DNA from: Saprospiraceae bacterium
GTDB taxonomy: Bacteria; Bacteroidota; Bacteroidia; Chitinophagales; Saprospiraceae
Length of the DNA stretch: 13,510 nt
NCBI GenBank assembly: GCA_013361075.1
Contig: JABWAJ010000096.1
Location: 1 to 13,510 of the forward strand
Direction of reading: 5' to 3'
Positions 8,201 through 13,510 of this stretch are shown one piece after another (position 1 is the first letter of the stretch; the number at the start of each line of letters is the position of its first letter). Made by a program: the position numbers and the translations under genes. The notes under the pieces were generated by a model that saw nothing but the letters and a program-made list of their open reading frames with translations, searched no databases and had not been told where the DNA came from.

Positions 8201-9102
8201 CTGCTTTTACCCCGGTTTTCAGCACACAACCCGAAGTTGTGGTGCAACCTGGACGGCCAACCGTATATTACCTGCGGCTGGAAGACGAATTTGGTTGCCG
8301 GCTCGCAGACAGTGTAACGGTGAGCAGCTATGGGATTTTCGTATCCGCAGAGGATGCCGTCACCTTGTGCATCGGGGATACCCTTCAATTGGCTGTTACC
8401 AACCAGGGGGGCGATGCGCTCACTTACAACTGGTCACCTGCAGACAGCATCCTTTCAGGGGGGAATACCGCAACACCTTTGGTGAGCCCTGCTGTCAGCC
8501 AGCCATTTACGGTGGAGATTACCAACGCCTTCGGCTGCACAACATCGGAAACAGTACAGGTTAACCTCTTTAACTTTGTACCTCCTTTAACGGTAACAGC
8601 TGAACCCGACACCATTCCAGCCGGCACGGAAGTGCAATTGGAAGCAACACAAGACGACGGCTACCTTTATTATTGGGAACCTTCAGCCACCCTGAACGCC
8701 AATGATATTTTTAACCCCACAGCTACGCCGCTGGAAACCACTACTTACACCCTGACCATCCGCGATGCGAGCGGCTGCATCAACCAACGGTCAGTAACCA
8801 TCGTCGTTTTTAACCCGGAATGCCGCGAACCGTTTATTTTTGTGCCCAACGCGTTCACGCCTGACGGCGACGGCCTCAATGAAGTGCTGTATGTGCGCGG
8901 CGCAGCCATCGACGAAGTGTTTTTTGCAATTTACAACCGCTGGGGCGAAAAAGTCTTTGAAAGCAACTCGAAAAGCGTGGGATGGGATGGCACGTTTAAA
9001 GGAAAAATGCTCACTCCTGACGTGTATGGCTACTATCTGGAGGTGCGCTGTTTTAATGGAGAAACGTATTTTAAGAAGGGAAATGTGACGTTGATCCGGT
9101 GA
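5248..9102 (+). CDS. Large Ig/PKD-repeat surface protein with T9SS type B (gliding motility-associated) C-terminal domain
   Basis: ATG 5248 is preferred to TTG 5227 because it starts on a signal peptide (MRALTLIIALVLFSHSKVSA) followed by THIVGGEMNYTC, the usual mature start of this family; this gives 1284 residues. Residues 21-294 are the Cys-rich N-terminal domain, including YQRCCRNQTI and a cadherin-like DADGDSIVYKL segment. Residues 295-704 and 705-1110 are two tandem copies of one block: PKD-like (WHFNDP / WHFGDP), a second PKD-like (LVQVTDLS / LVQFTDLS), and Ig-like units ending in TTTTYTVTI / TTTTYFATI and GNTATPIV / GNTATPLV. One more Ig-like unit covers 1112-1190. Residues 1192-1284 are the type B sorting domain (FVPNAFTPDGDGLNEVLYV, then IYNRWGEKVFES and GWDGTFKG). 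Such proteins are T9SS cargo at the cell surface, often long adhesins; no enzyme domain is visible. The exact role is unknown. Confidence 0.9.
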   Translation: MRALTLIIALVLFSHSKVSATHIVGGEMNYTCRGNNQYEITLTIFRDCFYGAPLAFFDNPAAIGVFNAQNMLLQNILVPLMNNDTLSPVLSGQCFVVPPDVCVHTTTYRTTVTLPPIIGGYQLSYQRCCRNQTILNIVDPLATGATYGVTISEQALLECNTSPKFQQWPPLYICVNEPITFDQSATDADGDSIVYKLCAPLTGATPNVPQPQPPNNPPYDPVTWINPPYGVANMLNGFPGGNVLQIDPFTGLLTGTPNTVGQFVVGICIEEYRNGQLISTTRRDFQYNVGVCGQPTAAFLAPELQCGDLTVNFENQSLTANGFVWHFNDPGAAENVFFTEDVTFTFSDTGLYEVILVANPNTVCQDTFRQEIYLQPGSIVPGFSYEFGTCSDSLLVQVTDLSTDSVSQIIGWAWNLDPGGQTNTLQNPVFALTESGEYKLTLTLTAENGCKAEIEQTFDVDLIEEEIERDSFAICPGVGITLNSIFDPAYTYLWSPAETLDNPNSPNPLAFPQTTTTYTVTITDAAGFCSIERSVLVFIPEAIVLDLPESETTCSPQVLLDANANVSGSYFWALNPNFTNQIAGTDTVTVTPLGQTSYYLLFRDEYGCFATGQVTLNGLGVNVDLSEPPVICEGNIVAIAATNIDPSDSLTYQWSPPDQIVLLGNTATPIVQPSQPGVTYFVVMASNQFGCSITDSIPVTVIDTSSQLAFVNAAQCSGYSVQFSSTSVNAPYYNWHFGDPEQPNATATGASVSHTYPGPGNYTVMLTLASFLPCPDTLFRTITVGEPDITVDFDWSYLSCTDTALVQFTDLSVNTQSTIVERFWFFGGGPPLNTANPILTLTESAMLNVGLVLVSSDGCRDTLRQPVNIEMVEITLEDTLICYGRSAVLNPLGNENYTYAWTAEPALENPTATSPVVTPETTTTYFATISGVNGVCVVHRQATVTVTPAIVYDLPSDTTICERDFLLYADNTGSQNVGIAWSLSPAFTPVFSTQPEVVVQPGRPTVYYLRLEDEFGCRLADSVTVSSYGIFVSAEDAVTLCIGDTLQLAVTNQGGDALTYNWSPADSILSGGNTATPLVSPAVSQPFTVEITNAFGCTTSETVQVNLFNFVPPLTVTAEPDTIPAGTEVQLEATQDDGYLYYWEPSATLNANDIFNPTATPLETTTYTLTIRDASGCINQRSVTIVVFNPECREPFIFVPNAFTPDGDGLNEVLYVRGAAIDEVFFAIYNRWGEKVFESNSKSVGWDGTFKGKMLTPDVYGYYLEVRCFNGETYFKKGNVTLIR
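6130..7359 (+). repeat. Copy 1 of a ~410-residue tandem block within the T9SS type B gene
   Basis: The block encodes two PKD-like and several Ig-like units. Landmarks recur in copy 2 at a constant offset: WHFNDP (6220) matches WHFGDP (7450) at +1230 bases, TDLS (6442) matches TDLS (7672) at +1230, and TYQWSPPD (7198) matches TYNWSPAD (8422) at +1224. The DNA is mostly diverged, but 17 of 21 bases match around CTGGTGCAAGTCACCGACCTG (ends at 6450). Confidence 0.75.
7360..8577 (+). repeat. Copy 2 of the ~410-residue tandem block
   Basis: This copy has the same unit order as copy 1, with conserved landmarks WHFGDP, LVQFTDLS, TLTES, TTTTYFATI, YYLRLEDEFGC (copy 1: YYLLFRDEYGC), TYNWSPAD and GNTATPLV. 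It is followed by a single extra Ig-like unit and the sorting domain. The collinear order and near-constant spacing point to one large duplication rather than independent growth of single repeats. Confidence 0.75.
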
Positions 9103-9139
9103 GGGAGCGGAGGATTTGTGAATTTGAAGCCCAATACCG

Positions 9140-9161
9140 AAGGTTGCTAGTAAGGTTGCTA
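9140..9161 (+). repeat. Short direct repeat, two copies of AAGGTTGCTA
   Basis: Two exact 10-base copies (9140-9149 and 9152-9161) lie 12 bases apart in the gap between the T9SS type B gene and the C1 peptidase, about 100 bases before the peptidase start. Spacing near one helical turn would suit a regulator site, but chance or slippage is equally possible. Confidence 0.4.
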
Positions 9162-9262
9162 TGAAATTTATTGGTTACACACCAAAATTTGAAATGATGT
9201 TTCCAAACCCTGAATTGGCCAGTAAAGTAAATTTATTACCATCAACAAAACAGACTGTATTT

Positions 9263-10363
9263 ATGACCCGCATGGTGTTCATTTCTTTGCTGCAAATCGC
9301 CTGCTTTAAGGTCGCGTTTGCCCAATATACTTTCACAACTGGTATCCAGGCCAAATGCACCGCTGTTAAAAATCAGCAAAGTACAGGTACCTGTTGGAGT
9401 TTTACCACCGTTTCTTACCTGGAATCGGAACTCCTGCGCCTCGGAAAAGGCGAATACGACCTTTCAGAAATGTTTCTGGTGCGCACCATTTATCACGACA
9501 AAGCACGCAATTATGTATTGCGCCAGGGCAAAGCCAATTTCAGCCAGGGCGGCTTGTCTCATGATGTGATTCGGGCATTTAAAATGGGAGGCATCGTTCC
9601 CGAAGCAGTTTATTCGGGCAAACGTGGCAGCGATGCGGTACACGACCACAGTGAAATGGAAGCGGCCATGAAAGGAATGCTCGATGTTGTGGTAAACCGG
9701 AAAAGTGTAAGTACAAAATGGCCCGAAGCCATCAAGGGAATTCTGGACGCCTATATGGGAAAACCGCAGGAAAAATTCGAATTTCAGGCCAAAACCTGGA
9801 CTCCAGTGGATTTTGCGAACAGCCTTGGCCTCAACCCTGATGACTATGTCAGCCTGACTTCATTTTCCCACCATCCGTTTTACGAATCGTGCATCGTAGA
9901 GATCCCGGATAATTATTCTAACGGTGCTTACTACAACCTTCCGCTTGATGAGTTGCAGGCCGTTGTGGATTATGCCCTCACCAATGGCCATACAGTAGCT
10001 TGGGACGGGGACGTCAGCGAAAAAGGCTTCAGCGCCAAAGAAGGCATCGCTGTGGTTCCGGCAGAAAGCAACAGAGGCGACCTTTTCTCAAAGCCAGGTC
10101 CAGAAACCAATGTTGACCAGGCCTTACGCCAGGAAGCTTTTGAGAGCTATGCTACGACCGACGACCACCTGATGCACCTTGTGGGCACAGCCAGGGACCA
10201 AAACGGGGTATTGTATTATCTGACTAAAAATTCCTGGGGAGAAATTAGCCCTTACAAAGGCTTTCTGCACTTGTCATCCAGCTATTTCCGCTTGAAAACA
10301 GTGGGAATCATGGTGCATAAAACGGCCATTCCAAAAGCTATTGCGCAAAAAATCAAGTGGTAA
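9263..10363 (+). CDS. Exported papain-like C1 family peptidase (PepC/bleomycin hydrolase-like)
   Basis: Translation could begin at ATG 9161, but ATG 9263 is chosen because it places a signal peptide at the N-terminus (MTRMVFISLLQIACFKVAFA, mature Gln21); ATG 9272 is a minor alternative. The 366-residue protein carries the full papain catalytic set: oxyanion Gln38 in VKNQQ, nucleophile Cys44 in GTCWSF, His302 in TTDDHLMHLVGTA and Asn323 in TKNSWGE. The long insert between Cys and His and the PYKGFLHLSS ending match the C1B (aminopeptidase C/bleomycin hydrolase) branch found in Bacteroidota. Unlike cytosolic PepC it is predicted to be exported to the periplasm or beyond, and it lacks a T9SS sorting domain and a classical propeptide. 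It probably trims or degrades peptides; specificity cannot be read. The next gene follows after 5 bases, indicating a shared transcript. Confidence 0.88.
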   Translation: MTRMVFISLLQIACFKVAFAQYTFTTGIQAKCTAVKNQQSTGTCWSFTTVSYLESELLRLGKGEYDLSEMFLVRTIYHDKARNYVLRQGKANFSQGGLSHDVIRAFKMGGIVPEAVYSGKRGSDAVHDHSEMEAAMKGMLDVVVNRKSVSTKWPEAIKGILDAYMGKPQEKFEFQAKTWTPVDFANSLGLNPDDYVSLTSFSHHPFYESCIVEIPDNYSNGAYYNLPLDELQAVVDYALTNGHTVAWDGDVSEKGFSAKEGIAVVPAESNRGDLFSKPGPETNVDQALRQEAFESYATTDDHLMHLVGTARDQNGVLYYLTKNSWGEISPYKGFLHLSSSYFRLKTVGIMVHKTAIPKAIAQKIKW

Positions 10364-10368
10364 AATTT

Positions 10369-10830
10369 ATGATGTGGCTCATTCGCCTGGTGGTTCAGGC
10401 TTTTATGCTGACCAGTATGTTTGCTCTCCTGACAAACTGTTCCGGTTCTAATGGGCCTGAAAGTGGCGCTCCCCCTGCTGCTCTTGCCGAAAAGTTGCCC
10501 GGTAAATGGCGGGCCACAAACATCACCATCCAGGTGGCAGACAGCCTGGCAGCGGTCCAAAACTTAGCCATTGACGCAGCAACCCTGAGCGAAAAACCCA
10601 TTCTCTGGGAGTTTGAAGCAGGCAATCGTTATCGCGCTACAGCCAATGGAACACAATCACGGGGCATCTGGAATGTATTTAGCGATACTTTGATGCTGAT
10701 TGAACCACAGGCAACGTATCAATATTTTGTTTCATTTTCTGGTGAAGACGCCTTTTTTCGTGCCTTATTGGATTGGGATGGAGACGGCCAGGAAGATGAC
10801 CATTATGTAGGGCAGTTTAAACGCGAATAG
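10369..10830 (+). CDS. Small lipocalin-like lipoprotein, translationally linked to the C1 peptidase
   Basis: No named family is recognised with certainty. The start is ATG 10369 (or 10372), only 5 bases after the peptidase stop, suggesting coupling. The 153-residue product has an N-terminal hydrophobic segment and a probable lipobox LTNC (Cys24), with Asn at -1, which is not ideal. The mature part resembles the small lipocalin-like lipoproteins of Bacteroidota: LPGKWRAT near 43-50, then WEFEAGNRYRA, SRGIWNV, DTLMLIE and YQYFVSF strands, consistent with a beta-barrel. Near the C-terminus DWDGDGQEDD (135-144) looks like an EF-hand/thrombospondin-3-type calcium loop. Given its position it could be an inhibitor, chaperone or anchor for the peptidase; this is inference. 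It could equally be an unrelated envelope lipoprotein. Confidence 0.75.
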   Translation: MMWLIRLVVQAFMLTSMFALLTNCSGSNGPESGAPPAALAEKLPGKWRATNITIQVADSLAAVQNLAIDAATLSEKPILWEFEAGNRYRATANGTQSRGIWNVFSDTLMLIEPQATYQYFVSFSGEDAFFRALLDWDGDGQEDDHYVGQFKRE

Positions 10831-10890
10831 AGCCCTGTGTTTTGAGTTTACAAACCTAACTCCTGCTTTACAGAAACTTAGCGTTTTCAT

Positions 10891-10908
10891 AACCCGCCAG
10901 ATCGGGTT
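10891..10908. promoter_or_regulatory. Inverted repeat upstream of the btaAB promoter
   Basis: AACCCG (10891-10896) and CGGGTT (10903-10908) are perfect reverse complements around a 6-base spacer. The second arm reaches to 17 bases before the -7 element at 10926, in the region where a -33 element should lie, so it could be an operator or a weak terminator stem for the upstream lipoprotein gene (stop at 10830). At 6 bp it may also be chance. Confidence 0.35.
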
Positions 10909-10925
10909 CCGCCGGAGGGGCGCTC

Positions 10926-10934
10926 TACCTTTGC
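10926..10934 (+). promoter_or_regulatory. -7 promoter element TACCTTTGC for the btaAB operon
   Basis: TACCTTTGC is a full match to the Bacteroidota -7 consensus TAnnTTTGC. No clear TTTG -33 element is present at the usual distance; only GGTTCC around 10905-10910 lies nearby, suggesting dependence on an activator or a weak basal promoter. A transcript start near 10940 would give an A-rich leader of about 18 bases before the ATG at 10959, with no strong Shine-Dalgarno sequence, as is normal in this phylum. Confidence 0.55.
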
Positions 10935-10958
10935 TCGAAGCAATAAAATAAAGCAAAG

Positions 10959-12116
10959 ATGAGCGCCATCAATCAATTCCGCGACTGGACTTTTCGCAAA
11001 ATCCATTCCAGCAACCTCGTTTACAATACCTGTTGGGAAGACCCGCGTTGCGACCGGGAATTGCTGGAACTAAATGCCGGCAGCGAAGTCGTCATGATCA
11101 CCAGTGCCGGCTGCAATGCCCTCGATTACCTGTTAGACAGTCCGGCAAAAATCAACTGCGTAGACATGAATCCGCGCCAGAATGCGCTGCTGGAACTTAA
11201 ACTGGCCTCGTTTGAACAAGTTGACTTTGAAGACTTGTTCCGGCTTTTTGGGCAGGGCGTTCATCCGGAAATGGAAATGCTTTATGTAACTCAACTGCGG
11301 GAAGCCCTGCCGTATTTTGCCCGCCAATATTGGGACAAAAACCTGCATTTTTTTGAAGGCAAGGGCTTGCGCAAAACCTTTTATCACTACAGTACGTCCG
11401 GTGCCTTAGCCTGGATTACCGGTCAATACCTCAAAGCGCAGCGCGGCTTGTATCGCCAGATTCGGCAAATGTTTGAAGCAGAAACGCTGGACCGCCAGGC
11501 AGCATTGTACCATCAGATCGAAAGACGCCTGCTGAACCAACTGATGGAATGGGCGCTCAACAGGCACTTCCTGATGTGCCTGGTGGGGGTGCCACGCAGC
11601 CAGCAATTGTTGTTCGTAGAAAAATATGACCGGGGAGCAGCAGGGTTTGTACAGGAATGCCTCCGTCGGGTTTTTACCCAACAGCCGGTGAGTGACAATT
11701 ACTTCTGGCGACTCTATTTCGACGGCCATTATGATGCAGCTTGTTGCCCGTCTTACCTGCAACGCGGCAATTTTGAAACCATTCGAGGGCAAGTTCGAAA
11801 AATTGAAACCCACACGGCTACCATCAGCCAATTTTTGAAACAGCACCCGGGACAGTATTCCCACTTTGTGTTGCTCGACCATCAGGATTGGCTTGCCGCC
11901 AATGATCAGGCTGCTCTGGAGGAAGAATGGCAGTTTATTTTGGCCAACAGCAAACCCGGGGCCCGTATCCTTTTGCGTTCAGCAGCTGAAGAAGTGACCT
12001 TTTTTCCTGATTTCGTGAAAGATTCGGTGGTTTTTGAAAAAGAAAAAACCCGCGAAACTCACCTCCGTGACCGCGTAGGGACCTATGCCAGTGTGTACCT
12101 GGGTATTGTTCAGTAA
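10959..12116 (+). CDS. btaA: DUF3419/BtaA-type S-adenosylmethionine:diacylglycerol 3-amino-3-carboxypropyltransferase
   Basis: BtaA moves the 3-amino-3-carboxypropyl group of S-adenosylmethionine to the free hydroxyl of diacylglycerol, forming diacylglycerylhomoserine, the first step of betaine lipid (DGTS) synthesis at the cytoplasmic membrane. The 385-residue length fits bacterial BtaA. Visible family marks are VYNTCWEDPR (21-30), a SAM-binding loop VVMITSAGCNALDYLL (44-59), an acidic second strand INCVDMNPRQNALLEL (65-80), FVLLDHQDWL (303-312) and DRVGTYASVYLG (371-382) near the C-terminus. The helical middle and CVDMNP loop are typical of DUF3419. It begins an operon: btaB starts 21 bases after its stop, and a good -7 element precedes it. 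In Bacteroidota these proteins are usually annotated only as DUF3419, so the exact acceptor lipid is inferred from the family and from the neighbouring methyltransferase. Confidence 0.8.
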   Translation: MSAINQFRDWTFRKIHSSNLVYNTCWEDPRCDRELLELNAGSEVVMITSAGCNALDYLLDSPAKINCVDMNPRQNALLELKLASFEQVDFEDLFRLFGQGVHPEMEMLYVTQLREALPYFARQYWDKNLHFFEGKGLRKTFYHYSTSGALAWITGQYLKAQRGLYRQIRQMFEAETLDRQAALYHQIERRLLNQLMEWALNRHFLMCLVGVPRSQQLLFVEKYDRGAAGFVQECLRRVFTQQPVSDNYFWRLYFDGHYDAACCPSYLQRGNFETIRGQVRKIETHTATISQFLKQHPGQYSHFVLLDHQDWLAANDQAALEEEWQFILANSKPGARILLRSAAEEVTFFPDFVKDSVVFEKEKTRETHLRDRVGTYASVYLGIVQ

Positions 12117-12137
12117 ATCATTTTTATCAAACCGAAA

Positions 12138-12794
12138 ATGGACATTTTTCAAACAACCGACCGTACCGAGCAGCAAGCCCAAACCATGCAGCGTTATTAT
12201 CGCTTGCATTCGAAAATTTATGACGCTACCCGCTGGAGTTTTTTGTTTGGCAGGAAGCGCATCATCCGGCAATTGCCGGATTTAGTCGCCGACCCTGCAC
12301 CACACATTCTGGAAGTTGGGTGCGGAACGGGCTACAACCTGAAGCACCTGGCGCTCCGGTTTCCCAATGCCCGATTAACCGGGATGGATGTTTCGGGTGA
12401 AATGCTGCAACGGGCAGCCCGGCGTATTTTGCCCTGGAGAGACCGCATTTCTTTACTGGAGCAACCATACGGAGAAGAAAACAGCGGCTTTAATCAAAAA
12501 TTTGACCTCATCCTGTTTTCTTATTCCCTAACCATGATAAACCCGCACTGGGCTACCCTCATTGCCCGGGCAAAGCAAGATTTAAAACCAGGCGGAATCA
12601 TTGCAGTAGTGGATTTTCATGACTCGCCTTTTTCGTGGTTCAAACGCCACATGGCCAATAACCATGTACGCATGGACGGCCACCTCAGGCCAGCATTGGA
12701 GGCTGAATTTTTGGTAGAAGAAGCCAAAATTTGCCGGGCTTATGCCGGTATTTGGGCGTATTTGCTGTTTTGGGGTAGGGTAGAAGTGGTATAA
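12138..12794 (+). CDS. btaB: Class I SAM-dependent methyltransferase, BtaB-like (diacylglycerylhomoserine N-methyltransferase)
   Basis: The 218-residue protein has a standard Rossmann methyltransferase core: motif I ILEVGCGTGYN (57-67), motif II acidic end GMDVS (82-86), FDLILFSYSLTMI (122-134) and DLKPGG (148-153). The N-terminal RYYRLHSKIYDATRW (19-33) resembles the start of BtaB and related phospholipid/ubiquinone methyltransferases. Taken alone it could be any lipid or quinone methyltransferase; its position 21 bases after a BtaA gene, in the A-then-B order known from Rhodobacter and in its length near 210 residues, makes BtaB the best call. BtaB adds three methyl groups to the homoserine nitrogen to give DGTS. 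The start ATG 12138 has an A-rich preceding sequence (CCGAAA). The gene ends 22 bases from the convergent phosphoesterase gene with no hairpin between. Confidence 0.75.
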   Translation: MDIFQTTDRTEQQAQTMQRYYRLHSKIYDATRWSFLFGRKRIIRQLPDLVADPAPHILEVGCGTGYNLKHLALRFPNARLTGMDVSGEMLQRAARRILPWRDRISLLEQPYGEENSGFNQKFDLILFSYSLTMINPHWATLIARAKQDLKPGGIIAVVDFHDSPFSWFKRHMANNHVRMDGHLRPALEAEFLVEEAKICRAYAGIWAYLLFWGRVEVV

Positions 12795-12816
12795 AAAAGA
12801 CACCATCTCTACTTGC

Positions 12817-13510
12817 CTACTTCCCTTCTGAAGGTGTTGCGGTGGTCGTTTTTGAACTTTTCCGGGGGCGCTTTTCGAGGGGGCGGTCCACAATTTGTTC
12901 AAATAATTTTTCCGTGCTGAGCTTAGCGACCAGAAGATCCTCAAGGGTTTCTGATTTTTTGGAAGGCTTTACCCGAAGCTTTGGATTGATTTGGGAGTAA
13001 TCCGATTCATCGTACTGGTAAATCGTCCACCGATCCCAGCGATACTCCAAAGCGGTCAGATTTTCCACCCAATCGCCTGAATTCAGATAAGTAACCACCT
13101 GGTCTTTTACAGGCACTTCGCGCATTTGAGGCCTGTGAATGTGGCCGCAAATGACGTAGTCGTACCCCTGCTCGGCAGCCAACCGGATGGCTGTATTTTC
13201 AAAATCGCTGATGAATTTGATGGCTTCTTTCATGCGGTCTTTTACCTTACCGGCAAAGGACATTTGGGGCTTACCCAAAGCCAGGCGGATTTTGTTGATG
13301 AAGCGGTTGAATAAAATCAGCCAGTCATAGCCCTTTCCGCCTAATTTGGCGATGAAAGGCGAATATTTGATGAATACATCGAAAATATCTCCGTGAAAAA
13401 TCCAGTATTTCTTGTCTTTCAGGTGGAGGGTCTGGAAGGCGAGCGAGAGAGTCGACTTGCCTTTCAGTTTTTTGCCGCTCTTGGCTTCGCGAACCTCGCC
13501 TTCGACGATG
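12817..13510 (-). CDS. Calcineurin-like metallophosphoesterase of the LpxH/PlcP-like group (C-terminal part; N-terminus outside window)
   Basis: The minus-strand frame stays open to the window edge, so the gene is partial; 230 C-terminal residues are seen and the TTG at 13278 is internal. Visible metal-site motifs are WIFHGDIFD (36-44 of the visible part) and the terminal GHIH motif in YVICGHIHRPQMR (118-130), followed by YLNSGDWVENLTALEY (141-156). The expected DxH and GNHD motifs would lie in the missing part. This matches proteins commonly annotated in Bacteroidota as UDP-2,3-diacylglucosamine diphosphatase (lipid A synthesis). The GDWVE-TALE region is also like PlcP, a phospholipase C that releases diacylglycerol from phospholipids under phosphate stress; adjacency to btaAB makes that role worth testing. 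After about residue 165 there is a Lys/Ser/Thr-rich tail of some 65 residues outside the catalytic fold. It is convergent to btaB, so not in the same operon. Confidence 0.82.
   Translation of the reverse strand, partial: IVEGEVREAKSGKKLKGKSTLSLAFQTLHLKDKKYWIFHGDIFDVFIKYSPFIAKLGGKGYDWLILFNRFINKIRLALGKPQMSFAGKVKDRMKEAIKFISDFENTAIRLAAEQGYDYVICGHIHRPQMREVPVKDQVVTYLNSGDWVENLTALEYRWDRWTIYQYDESDYSQINPKLRVKPSKKSETLEDLLVAKLSTEKLFEQIVDRPLEKRPRKSSKTTTATPSEGK

Noticed and set aside
9161..9262. N-terminal extension of the C1 peptidase from ATG 9161
   Set aside because: It would add 34 polar residues before an otherwise standard signal peptide and would block its N-terminal position; the start at 9263 is simpler.

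Overview
The window looks like a chromosomal segment of a Bacteroidota bacterium, most likely a Saprospiria-type (Lewinella/Haliscomenobacter-like) lineage. This rests on three secreted proteins with type IX secretion system (T9SS) C-terminal sorting domains (two type A, one type B/gliding-motility type), SprB-type and choice-of-anchor-Q modules, weak Shine-Dalgarno signals, and a promoter element of the Bacteroidota TAnnTTTG type. The species assignment is inference.

Region 1 (1-9102) is a same-strand run of cell-surface and envelope genes. It holds the 3' end of a T9SS cargo with a dockerin domain and a cohesin-like domain, a perfect 11-bp hairpin, a 1055-residue beta-helix T9SS cargo with Chlamydia-Pmp-like repeats, an NlpC/P60 lipoprotein peptidase, and a 1284-residue Ig/PKD-rich T9SS type B protein built largely from two ~408-410-residue tandem copies. 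Region 2 (9263-10830) is a two-gene unit: an exported papain-like C1 peptidase followed 5 nt later by a small lipocalin-like lipoprotein. Region 3 (10926-12794) is a promoter plus two genes in BtaA-BtaB order, the two enzymes that make the phosphorus-free betaine lipid DGTS from diacylglycerol and S-adenosylmethionine. Convergent to it, and cut by the window end (12817-13510, minus strand), is a calcineurin-type metallophosphoesterase of the LpxH/PlcP-like group.

The most interesting reading concerns region 3. BtaA and BtaB convert diacylglycerol to betaine lipid, and the neighbouring phosphoesterase is similar to the group that includes the phospholipase PlcP, which frees diacylglycerol from phospholipids. 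Together they could be a membrane-lipid remodelling module for phosphate shortage. The BtaA/BtaB assignment is fairly strong; the PlcP role is a hypothesis, because the same family is routinely annotated as UDP-2,3-diacylglucosamine diphosphatase (lipid A synthesis).

Other points of interest are sharp base-composition breaks inside two T9SS cargo genes (about 63% to 32% G+C within one reading frame), and a protease/lipoprotein pair resembling protease-inhibitor operons. No gene-free stretch exceeds 300 bases; the largest gaps (about 160 bases, before 4551, 5248 and 9263) hold only weak promoter candidates or short repeats. I saw no rRNA, tRNA, CRISPR array, insertion sequence or phage gene.
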